DNA of 64,000 nt from Patulibacter minatonensis DSM 18081 (GTDB lineage Bacteria > Actinomycetota > Thermoleophilia > Solirubrobacterales > Solirubrobacteraceae): the NCBI RefSeq assembly GCF_000519325.1, contig NZ_KI912613.1, positions 2,581,415 through 2,645,414 on the forward strand, read 5' to 3'. The position numbers and the translations under genes are program-made. Of the stretch, positions 8,181 to 15,656 are shown in pieces (position 1 is the first letter of the stretch; each line of letters starts with the position of its first letter). The notes under the pieces are model-generated. The model was not told the DNA's origin, ran no database searches, and saw only the letters and a program-made list of their open reading frames with translations.

Positions 8181-8996
8181 TCAGCCCCGCCGCACCGACG
8201 CGGCCACGGCCGCGTCCTCCGCGACCGGCAGCCCCGGGAGGGGGTCGGAGGTCGGCGGGTGCACCGGCCCCGACGCCGCCCGCAGCGCGCCGCCGGGCCG
8301 GCCGGCGCGGACGGCGACGATCTCGGCCACGATCGACAGTGCGGTCTCCGCGGGCGACGCGCCGCCGATGTCCAGGCCGCAGGGCCCGTGGATGCGGGCC
8401 CGGTCCTCGGCGCGCATCCCGGCCTCGTCGAGTCGGGCGGCCCGGCGGGACTGCGTGCGTCGGGAGCCGAGGGCCCCGACGTAGAAGGCGGGGGACCGCG
8501 TCGCCTCGACCAGGGCGGGGACGTCGAAGCGCAGGTCGTGGGTGAGGACGAGGATCGCGGCGTCGGTGTCGAGGCCGGCCTGCGGCAGCGCCTCCTGCGG
8601 CCATCCGAGGACGAGGCGGTCGGCCGACGGGACGCGCTCCTGCGTCAGGAACGTCTCGCGGGCGTCGACGACCGTCGAGCGCCATCCCATCCGCCGGGCG
8701 AGGAAGCAGAGCTCCTCGCCGATGTCGTAGGCCCCGACGACGACGAGGTGGACCGGGGGGCCGAAGAGCTCGGCGAGCACGCGGAGCCCGTCGTGCTCGA
8801 TCGTGGTCGAGCGCCCGACGATCCGGACCTCGTCCACGGCGCCGGCGAGGGCGGCCGGCGCCGACCCGCTGACGGCGCCGGTCTCGAGGTCCACCACGAG
8901 CTTGCGACCGATGGCGGGGCCCTCGAGCACGGTGAACGCCACGCCGCGGTGCCCCGACGCCGCGAGCGCCGCGACGTCGTCGCTCTCGGTGCTCAC
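8181..8996 (-). CDS. XdhC C-terminal (Rossmann) domain protein
   Basis: A 271-residue protein with the XdhC Rossmann domain: VHLVVVGAYDIGEELCFLAR, a WRSTVVDARETFL strand, VLTHDLRFDVPAL, FYVGALGSRRTQSRR and HGPCGLDIGGASPAETALSI. XdhC-type proteins bind molybdenum cofactor, help its sulfuration and load it into xanthine-dehydrogenase-family enzymes. Here the N-terminal XdhC_CoxI half is a separate gene just upstream with a GTGA overlap, so the two halves are probably made together. Start GTG 8996. Confidence 0.85.
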   Translation of the reverse strand: MSTESDDVAALAASGHRGVAFTVLEGPAIGRKLVVDLETGAVSGSAPAALAGAVDEVRIVGRSTTIEHDGLRVLAELFGPPVHLVVVGAYDIGEELCFLARRMGWRSTVVDARETFLTQERVPSADRLVLGWPQEALPQAGLDTDAAILVLTHDLRFDVPALVEATRSPAFYVGALGSRRTQSRRAARLDEAGMRAEDRARIHGPCGLDIGGASPAETALSIVAEIVAVRAGRPGGALRAASGPVHPPTSDPLPGLPVAEDAAVAASVRRG

Positions 8997-9331
8997 AGCG
9001 CCTCCACGAAGATGTCGATCTCGCCCCCGCACGGCAGGCCGATCTCGAAGGCCTCGTCGTCGGCGATGCCGTAGGTCACGAGGCGCGGGGTCCCGGCGAG
9101 GAGGACCTCCTGCGCGACGCGGCAGACGTCCGCCTCGACGCAGCCCCCGGAGACCGAGCCCGCGACGGCGTCGTCGGCCCGCACGACCATCCGGGTCCCG
9201 ACGGGGCGCGGGGCGGAGCGCCGCGTCGCGACGACCACGGCCGACGCGACCGGGTGGCCCTGCGCCTTCCAGCCGTGACCGACCGCGAGGGGATCGGTCG
9301 CCGCCGCGCCGGCGACCGCGGTCGTGCTCAC
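8993..9331 (-). CDS. XdhC/CoxI N-terminal domain protein
   Basis: A 112-residue protein with the XdhC_CoxI signature: VVVATRRSAPRPVGTRMVV, DAVAGSVSGGCVEADVCRVA, and the GLPCGGEIDIFVEAL ending that carries the conserved cysteines. GTG at 9331 overlaps the stop of the 2Fe-2S subunit gene, and its own stop overlaps the GTG of the XdhC C-terminal half. The order large subunit, small subunit, XdhC-N, XdhC-C forms one coupled maturation and enzyme operon. Confidence 0.85.
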   Translation of the reverse strand: MSTTAVAGAAATDPLAVGHGWKAQGHPVASAVVVATRRSAPRPVGTRMVVRADDAVAGSVSGGCVEADVCRVAQEVLLAGTPRLVTYGIADDEAFEIGLPCGGEIDIFVEAL

Positions 9332-9909
9332 TCGGTGGACCCGGTGATCTCGGCGCCGCTCTTGCTCGGCTTCCGCGCCGCCGGCTTCTTCTTCTTCGCC
9401 TTGCGCTTCTTCGGCTTGGTGACCTTCAGGACCGGCATCGCGGCCTCGCCCTGCCGGATGGCCTGACGGATGCGCGGGTAGGTCCCGCAGCGGCAGACGT
9501 TGCGGATCTGGTCGAGGTCGTCGTCGGTGACCTTGCGCTTCTGCCGCTGCGCCGTCTTGACGACGTCGACGGCGGCCATGATCTGGCCGGGCTGGCAGTA
9601 CCCGCACTGCGCGACGTCGACGTCGAGCCAGGCCTGCTGCATCGGGTGGATCGCCTTGCCGACCGACGGCGCGAGCCCCTCGATCGTCGTCACCTCGTCC
9701 GTCGGCAGGATGTCCTTCACCGGCGTGACGCAGGGGTTGAACGCCTTGCCGTTGAGGTGGCAGGTGCAGGCACGGCAGACCCCGATGCCGCAGCCGTACT
9801 TCGGGCCGTGGATCTTCAGGACGTCCCGCAGCACCCAGAGCAGGCGGACGTCGTCCTCGACGTCGACCGAGACCTTCTTGCCGTTGACGATGAACGTGTG
9901 GTTCGGCAT
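9328..9909 (-). CDS. (2Fe-2S) subunit of isoquinoline-1-oxidoreductase-type molybdenum hydroxylase
   Basis: A 193-residue protein. Residues 1-75 form the plant-ferredoxin-type cluster with CGIGVCRACTC and a later C; residues 80-150 form the second four-helix cluster domain with CGYCQPGQ and CRCGTY. This electron-transfer subunit belongs to the CoxS/IorA family. Its C-terminus is odd: from about residue 165 it is a very Lys/Arg-rich tail (KPKKRKAKKKKPAARK) not needed for either cluster. The large subunit carries a similar tail. The stop overlaps the next gene's GTG. Confidence 0.92.
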   Translation of the reverse strand: MPNHTFIVNGKKVSVDVEDDVRLLWVLRDVLKIHGPKYGCGIGVCRACTCHLNGKAFNPCVTPVKDILPTDEVTTIEGLAPSVGKAIHPMQQAWLDVDVAQCGYCQPGQIMAAVDVVKTAQRQKRKVTDDDLDQIRNVCRCGTYPRIRQAIRQGEAAMPVLKVTKPKKRKAKKKKPAARKPSKSGAEITGSTE

Positions 9910-9918
9910 CGGGGTCCC

Positions 9919-12414
9919 CTACTTGCTCGTCGTGCTGGTGGACGTCCTGGTGGCGGGCTTCTTCGCCGCCGGGCGCTTCTTCTTCCGCGCCGCGCGCTTC
10001 TTCTTCGTGGTCTTGCGCTTGATGCCGGCGCGCTCGAGGCCGTCGGAGGGGACCTCCGGGACCGGGGGCGACGCCGGGTAGGGCGTGAAGTGCAGGGGCG
10101 AGTTGTGATTGATCGGGAACTCGGTCGGCATCTTCCCGGTGGCCCGCGCGTAGGCGCAGGCCACGGCGGCCATCGTCGTACCGACCGACGCCTCACCGGC
10201 GCCGCCGGCGACCTCGGAGGTCTGCGGCATGACGATGATCTCGACCACCGGCGGCACGTTCCACTGCCGCGTGTAGGCCGAGTTGTCCCAGCTCGCCTCG
10301 ATGAAGTTCCCGTCCTTCAGGTGGTGGCTGTAGGTCAGCGCCTGCGCGATGCCGTCCATGCAACCACCCATCACCTGCGCCTTCAGCCCGAGCGGGTTGA
10401 TCGGCAGGCCCACGTCGATGGCGAAGACGATCTTCGTGACGCGCGGGCCGGTGACGGCCTGACGGATCTTGCGGTTGACCGTCGGCGGCGTGCAGTCGAT
10501 CTCGACGAGGCAGGCGGTCCGGCCCTTGTACTCGTTGCGCATGGCGATGCCCTGCGCGGTGTTCGGGACCATCTTCCGGCCCCAGTTGCCTGCCTTCTTC
10601 ACCGCGTTGAGAACGCCCTTCATGCGCTCGTCCTTCGCGAACGCCAGGCGGAACTCCATCGGGTCCCGGCCGAACTCCTTCGCGACCCGGTCGACCATGA
10701 GCTCCGTCGCCGTCGCGACGTCCGGGCTGTAGACGTTGCGGACGCTCGACGTGTTGAACGTGTTGAACGCGTCGATCTCGTTGAGCAGCTGCGTGACGAC
10801 GCCGAAGTTGTACGGCACGTTCGCGGTCGTCGTGAACACGGTCTCGGAGAACTGCGCGAAGTTCTGCAGCGGCAGGCGCGTCTCGGCCGCGGTCAGGTAG
10901 TCGCCGAGACCCTGGGTGAAGTCCGTGGGGACGGCCGTGTGGCGCTGGTCGTACTGGAGGACCGCCCCGCCCCCGGTCGTGATCCGGACCTTCGAGGTCG
11001 TCAGCGGGTGGTGGCGGCCGTGGCGCGCGTCGTCGGCCCGGTGCCACATGAGCTTCACCGGCTGCCCGATCGAGCGCGAGATGACCGCGGCCTCGAAGGC
11101 CCCGTCGCAGAACAGCCGGCGTCCGAAGGAGCCGCCTCCGTCCATGACGTTGACCTTCACGGACTCGACGTTGAGCTTCAGGAGCTCGGCGATCTTGCCC
11201 TGCGCCCACTGCGGCGACTTCAGCGGCGCCCAGATCTCCGCGCGGTCCTTCCGGACGTCGGCGACGGCGCAGTTCGTCTCCAGCGCGGAGCCGGAGCGGA
11301 AGTTGAAGGTGAAGGTCTCCTCGATGACCTTGCCGAGCGCCGGGGTCATCGGCAGCTCGGCCTTCGCGAGGTCCTGCTTGATCGACTGCTCGGTGCGCCC
11401 GGCGATCGGGCCCTTCGTCCAGCTGACCTTGAGCGCCCGGATCGCCTCGATGCACTGCCCGAAGGTCCGCGCGACGACGGCGACGCCGCCCTGGACGTCG
11501 TCGGAGTGCGGCACGAGGAGCACGTGCGTGACCCCGGGCATCTTCAGGACGGCGGCCTTGTTCTGGATCGCCGTGGCCGCCGCGTTGAGCGTCGGCGGGC
11601 GACAGATCATCGTCGGGCTGGCGTCCTTCGGCTGGAGATCCATCGTGAACGTCTTGCGGCCCATCACGATGTCGAGCGCGTCGACGCGCTTCTGCTCGGT
11701 GCCGATGAGCTTCTGGGCCGACGCCTTCTTCAGCTTCGGCTCGAACTCGATCATCCGCTTGACCGCGGCCTTCTCGGTCAGGGCGCCGAAGTCGATGCTG
11801 CCGCCGTGGCTCGCCGTGAAGACGCCGTCCTTCAGCGTCAGGTCGCGGCCGGGGACGCCGAGCTCGCGGGCGGCGGTCCGCTGCAGCTGGGTCCGGGCGA
11901 CGGCGGCCGCGCGGCGGACGGGCTCGTAGAGCGTGAACACGCTGCTGGACCCGGCCGTCAGCTGATTGAACAGGAGCTTCGGCTCCGCCGGCATCAAGGT
12001 CACCTTGACCTTGCTCATCGGCAGGTCCATCTCGTCCGCGATGATCATCGTGAACGTCGTGGTGATGCCCTGACCGTTCTCGGAGCGGGGCAGTTGGAAG
12101 TGCGCGTTGCCCTGCTTGTCGATCGTGATCGCCAGGAGCCCGTAGGTCGGCGCGGCGACGACGTTGAGGACATCGGAGAGGTCGAAGAACTCCGGGATCG
12201 TCGGTCCCGGGAGGCCCTCGGCGGCCGCCGGCTCCGGGTCCATGAAGCGGGCGGCGGCGACGAGCGTCGGCGCGGCGAGGAGGTAGCCGACCATCCGCCG
12301 CCGGGAGATCCGCCTCTCGGTGGCATCGGGCAGCGACGACCCTTCGGGCGCGTCAGCGGCGTCCGGGCGGCGTGCCGCGGGACCCCCGTTCGTGGAACGG
12401 TCGGGGTCGGGCAT
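9919..12414 (-). CDS. Molybdopterin-binding large subunit, isoquinoline-1-oxidoreductase type
   Basis: An 831-residue protein of the xanthine dehydrogenase family, IorB-like. A Tat-type leader RRISRRRMVG (residues 34-43) precedes a hydrophobic stretch, so the enzyme is probably exported folded with its small subunit. Cofactor-binding segments include GGSFGRRLFCDGAF and the C-terminal GGAGEASVGTTMAA, whose Glu is at the catalytic base position. The last ~35 residues are Lys/Arg/Thr-rich. Such enzymes hydroxylate N-heterocycles or oxidise aldehydes with water as oxygen donor. Start ATG 12414 has AAGGAG upstream. The substrate is unknown. Confidence 0.9.
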   Translation of the reverse strand: MPDPDRSTNGGPAARRPDAADAPEGSSLPDATERRISRRRMVGYLLAAPTLVAAARFMDPEPAAAEGLPGPTIPEFFDLSDVLNVVAAPTYGLLAITIDKQGNAHFQLPRSENGQGITTTFTMIIADEMDLPMSKVKVTLMPAEPKLLFNQLTAGSSSVFTLYEPVRRAAAVARTQLQRTAARELGVPGRDLTLKDGVFTASHGGSIDFGALTEKAAVKRMIEFEPKLKKASAQKLIGTEQKRVDALDIVMGRKTFTMDLQPKDASPTMICRPPTLNAAATAIQNKAAVLKMPGVTHVLLVPHSDDVQGGVAVVARTFGQCIEAIRALKVSWTKGPIAGRTEQSIKQDLAKAELPMTPALGKVIEETFTFNFRSGSALETNCAVADVRKDRAEIWAPLKSPQWAQGKIAELLKLNVESVKVNVMDGGGSFGRRLFCDGAFEAAVISRSIGQPVKLMWHRADDARHGRHHPLTTSKVRITTGGGAVLQYDQRHTAVPTDFTQGLGDYLTAAETRLPLQNFAQFSETVFTTTANVPYNFGVVTQLLNEIDAFNTFNTSSVRNVYSPDVATATELMVDRVAKEFGRDPMEFRLAFAKDERMKGVLNAVKKAGNWGRKMVPNTAQGIAMRNEYKGRTACLVEIDCTPPTVNRKIRQAVTGPRVTKIVFAIDVGLPINPLGLKAQVMGGCMDGIAQALTYSHHLKDGNFIEASWDNSAYTRQWNVPPVVEIIVMPQTSEVAGGAGEASVGTTMAAVACAYARATGKMPTEFPINHNSPLHFTPYPASPPVPEVPSDGLERAGIKRKTTKKKRAARKKKRPAAKKPATRTSTSTTSK

Positions 12415-12657
12415 GTTCGTGCTCCTTCGTGAGGGACCGGGGGAGTCCGGGTCGTGCTGCCGGTTGACCGTGCAACGACCGCGTTCCTGCGAGCTTCCTC
12501 GCGTCTGGGGACCCGATTCGGCAGTCCCGCCTTTTGGTGGTGTCGTGCCGGGGCACTGCTTGGGCACCGTGCAGCTCCGCGGTCCCGGGAGGGCGGCACG
12601 CGGTCGGCCGCGAACGCGACCTGCGGTAGCGACGGCCCGTTCGGGTACCGGAGAAGC

Positions 12658-13461
12658 GTGAACACGGGCACACACGGCCTGGTCCGGGAGAACGCGCCCG
12701 GCGAGCCGGCGACCACGGCGGACCGGTCGCCTTCCGACCCGTCCGCCGACGACCCGACCGGATCCGCGTCACCTGCTCCGACGTCCCGGGGCGGGGCGCG
12801 CGTCCGCGGGTTGCACGGTCTGGTCATCGACGACCAGGGCGTCGCCCGGCGAGGGATGCTGTCGCTCGCGTGCGAGGCCTTCGCGGACGCGGCGTCGTGG
12901 ATCGGGGCGGAGTCCGGTGCCGCGGGCCTCGAGCTCGCCCGGCGGCAGCAGCCCGACGTCGTCCTGATGGACATGCACCCGCCGGACGTCCCCAGCGGGC
13001 CCGCCCTGCTCGGGCAGCTGCGGACGGTCGTGCCGGCGGCGCAGATCGTCGTGATGTCCGGTGGGACCCCCGGCGACGCGGTCAAGCAGTGCCTCGAGTC
13101 GGGCGCGGACGGCGCGCTCTGGAAGGGCTCTCCCGAGCAGGAGATCACCCTCCTCCTCCGGCAGGTCGCCGCCGGGGACCGGATCATCGACACCCGGGTC
13201 GCCGCGGCGCTGGCGGCGCGGGAGGAGGGCCGTCGCCGGGCCGCCGTGGCCCTGACCGACCGCGAACGCGCGGTGCTGGGGCTCCTCGCGGAGGGGTGCT
13301 CGAACCGCGAGATCGGGCGCCGGCTGCTCCTCTCGCCGGCCACGATCAAGGACCACGTCCGTCACCTGCTCCAGAAGCTCGACGCCTCGTCCCGGCTGCA
13401 GGCCCTGGTGAAGGCGTTCAACGCCGGCCTCCTCGACGACGGCAGCCGGTGGGTCCCGTAG
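12658..13461 (+). CDS. LuxR/NarL-family response regulator
   Basis: A 267-residue protein from the GTG at 12658. Residues 55-170 are a receiver domain: acidic pair in LVIDDQG, phosphoacceptor Asp in VVLMDMHPP, and conserved Lys in ALWKGSP. The C-terminal 65 residues are a LuxR helix-turn-helix: LTDRERAVLGLLAEGCSNREIGRRLLLSPATIKDHVRHLLQKL. An acidic, Pro-rich N-terminal extension of about 50 residues is unusual. No histidine kinase gene lies nearby. The gene diverges from the molybdenum hydroxylase large subunit and overlaps the MocA gene, so control of that enzyme is a reasonable guess. Confidence 0.88.
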   Translation: MNTGTHGLVRENAPGEPATTADRSPSDPSADDPTGSASPAPTSRGGARVRGLHGLVIDDQGVARRGMLSLACEAFADAASWIGAESGAAGLELARRQQPDVVLMDMHPPDVPSGPALLGQLRTVVPAAQIVVMSGGTPGDAVKQCLESGADGALWKGSPEQEITLLLRQVAAGDRIIDTRVAAALAAREEGRRRAAVALTDRERAVLGLLAEGCSNREIGRRLLLSPATIKDHVRHLLQKLDASSRLQALVKAFNAGLLDDGSRWVP

Positions 13462-14135
13462 TGGGTCGGACCAGGTCGGGGGCGGGCGACGCTCGATCGA
13501 CGGGTCCGGACGGCGCACCGCCGCGAGCACGGCGGTTCGCGGTCGTCCTCGCCGCGGGGGAGGGCCGGCGCTTCGGCGCCGCCAAGCAGCTCGCGCAGCT
13601 CGACGGTCGGCCGCTCCTCCGTCACGCGATCGACGCGGTCGCCCCGCGCTCCGACGTCGACGGCACGGTCGTCGTCCTCGGGGCGCACGCCCCGGCGATC
13701 GTCGACGCGGTGGACCTCGACGACGTGTCGGTCGTGCATTGCGAGGCGTGGCGGTCCGGCCCGTCGGCGAGCCTCGCGACCGGCCTGGACGCTGCGCTCC
13801 GCCTCGGTGCGACCGAGGTCCTGATCACGCTCGGGGACCAGCCCCTCCTGCGCGCCGCGACGGTCGACCGCGTGCTCTCGCGACCCGGCGCCGTGGTCCG
13901 CGCCGTCCACGACGACCGGCCGGGACACCCCGTGCTGCTGCGCGGCGCCGCGATCGGGCGCGTCGCCGCGCTCGGCGACGACGACCGGCGGGCGTTCCTG
14001 GCCCGCTCGGCGGTGCGGGTCCCGGTCGGCGACGTCGACGCCGGGACCGACGTCGACCGACCGGGCGACCTCGCGGCGCTCGAGCGGACGTCCGCGGAGG
14101 GGCCCCGGGGAGGCGAGCGCGCGCCCCGACCGTGA
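13461..14135 (+). CDS. MocA-like molybdenum cofactor nucleotidyltransferase
   Basis: A 224-residue protein of the MobA/MocA NTP-transferase fold: nucleotide-binding VVLAAGEGRRFGAAKQLAQL near residue 30, DQPLL, and RPGHPVLL near the C-terminal third. MocA adds CMP to molybdopterin to make the dinucleotide cofactor used by xanthine-dehydrogenase-family enzymes. This matches the neighbouring large subunit and XdhC proteins. Its GTG shares one base with the TAG of the response-regulator gene, so the two are co-transcribed. Confidence 0.85.
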   Translation: MGRTRSGAGDARSTGPDGAPPRARRFAVVLAAGEGRRFGAAKQLAQLDGRPLLRHAIDAVAPRSDVDGTVVVLGAHAPAIVDAVDLDDVSVVHCEAWRSGPSASLATGLDAALRLGATEVLITLGDQPLLRAATVDRVLSRPGAVVRAVHDDRPGHPVLLRGAAIGRVAALGDDDRRAFLARSAVRVPVGDVDAGTDVDRPGDLAALERTSAEGPRGGERAPRP

Positions 14136-14204
14136 CGCACGCGCGAGTGCCGGCGGATTCGGCCCCCGCCGAGGATCGGGCGCCGGCCGGCACCGGGGTG
14201 ATTC

Positions 14205-15299
14205 GTGCTCCGGGGTCTGGCGGGCCCGCGAGGTGGTCGGTACGGTCGCGTGGTGCGCGCGGGGGCAGCCATCGCGGATCGTGGTTTCGGGGCTCGGGCG
14301 CGCCGGGCGCGACGGCTCGCCCGTGACATCCACCGCGGGCACGTCGACCGTTCCGGCGAGCCGGTGATCGACCACGTCGTCCGCGTCGCGCTCGAGGTCC
14401 CCGCCGACGCCCGCGTCGTCGCGCTGGTGCACGAGGTGTGCGCGTTCTCGGCGGACCCGCCGTCCGAGGTCGCGTACCTCCTCGATCTCGATCGCCACGA
14501 ACGCGAGGCGCTCGAGCTGCTGACGCCGGCGCCCCGGGAGTCGCTGACCGCGCACGCCCGCCGGATCGCGGGAGCGCCCGCCGGCTCGGGCAGGCGGATG
14601 GCGCTCGCCGTCCACGAGGTCGATCTCCGCGATCATCAGGCCCACGACCCGAGGAGCGCGTCCAGGTACGCCGAGGCGCGAGCGGCGCTCAGCGTGGAGG
14701 CCCTTGCGACGGCCGTTCCCGCTGCCGCCGAGGCGGCCGAACCACCGTCCGCCCGTCCGGCACCGGACCGGTCGGCGGACCCCGCGGTACCGCAGGTGGA
14801 GGAGGGACGGTCCGTGGCGGCGGCGGGCGAGGACCTCGAGCCCGGGGCGAACGAGTACGTTCCCGTACAGCGGGCCGTGGTCCGGCCCGGGATCCGGACG
14901 TCGGTGCAGGGGGATGCGGTGCGGTCGATGGTGCGCGGGATCGTCAGGTTCGCGAGGGGTGCCCGCCGGGGGACCTCCGACGACGCCGCGACGACGGGCG
15001 CACCATGCGACGAGCACGGATCGGGACTGCCTCGCGACGTCGTGCGCGCGCTCCGGCACGAGACGCTGGCCGTCCGGACGATGCTGGAGGACGTGGCACG
15101 CGGCGACGCCCCGCTCCCGACGACGGACCTGCAGACCGCGGCGGGCCGCATCGGCCTGCTGCGACGGGAGATCCAGTCGTGGACCGAGGTGGGTGTCCCG
15201 GCCGACACGCACGACGACCTGGAAGAGGCGCGGGCGGCGATCGAGCACTCGCTCCTGCTGGTGTGGCAGATCGCCGACCGTCTCGACCGGATCGGCTGA
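14205..15299 (+). CDS. Degenerate HD-domain (RelA/SpoT hydrolase-like) protein
   Basis: A 364-residue protein (or 348 from GTG 14253). Residues 35-130 resemble the N-terminal HD hydrolase region of RelA/SpoT: ARDIHRGHVDRSGEPVIDHVVRVA followed by VVALVHEVCAFS, where the metal-binding HD pair reads HE, and then RRMALAVHEVDLRDH. The middle (about 165-260) is Ala/Pro-rich and low complexity. The C-terminal ~100 residues are helical (LRHETLAVRTMLEDVARG, GLLRREIQSWTEVG). Hydrolase activity is doubtful because of the altered metal site. No operon partner is evident. Confidence 0.6.
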   Translation: MLRGLAGPRGGRYGRVVRAGAAIADRGFGARARRARRLARDIHRGHVDRSGEPVIDHVVRVALEVPADARVVALVHEVCAFSADPPSEVAYLLDLDRHEREALELLTPAPRESLTAHARRIAGAPAGSGRRMALAVHEVDLRDHQAHDPRSASRYAEARAALSVEALATAVPAAAEAAEPPSARPAPDRSADPAVPQVEEGRSVAAAGEDLEPGANEYVPVQRAVVRPGIRTSVQGDAVRSMVRGIVRFARGARRGTSDDAATTGAPCDEHGSGLPRDVVRALRHETLAVRTMLEDVARGDAPLPTTDLQTAAGRIGLLRREIQSWTEVGVPADTHDDLEEARAAIEHSLLLVWQIADRLDRIG

Positions 15300-15656
15300 C
15301 GCCCGGCGCCGCTACTCGTCCTCGGGCGGCGGGGCGTCGCCCGGAGGGGCGTCGGTCGCGGGAGCCTTCAGCGCCCGGTCGACCGTGTCGAGCGCGTCGA
15401 CCAGCTCGTCCTTCAGGCGCGCGACGATCGTCAGGTCGTCGTCCTCGACGTCCTGACGATCGTCCCGGGGGCCGGGCGCGCCGATCACGAGCGGGTCGTC
15501 CCGCGCACACGGCAGCGCGCCGCGGGGCCTTCGGTGTCGTCCGGCGCGTGCATCCCCACTGGTCTACGTCGCCGACACGTCGATCGCGTATCGGGACCAT
15601 GGCCGTCCGGTGATCGTGCGTTCCGGATGGACGGATGAGCGAGCCTGCGCGTCCGA
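15300..15656. other. Gap between the HD-like and CYTH-CHAD genes
   Basis: Apart from the putative small acidic ORF at 15312-15488, this 357-base gap shows no RNA gene, strong hairpin or known promoter motif. The stretch 15540-15620 is slightly lower in GC than its surroundings. Confidence 0.4.
15312..15488 (-). CDS. Putative small acidic protein
   Basis: A possible 58-residue protein from GTG 15488, reading PRDDRQDVEDDDLTIVARLK followed by DELVDALDTVDRALKAP and an acidic Pro-rich tail ending DAPPPEDE. The helix-like middle and the acidic composition look protein-like, but no ribosome site is obvious and the start is uncertain. The family is unknown. Confidence 0.35.
   Translation of the reverse strand: MIGAPGPRDDRQDVEDDDLTIVARLKDELVDALDTVDRALKAPATDAPPGDAPPPEDE

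Noticed and set aside
8803-12432. 1209-codon plus-strand open frame
   Set aside because: It runs antisense to the molybdenum hydroxylase subunits, is Arg/Ala/Gly/Asp-rich and has no domain; it is a high-GC shadow of the real minus-strand genes.
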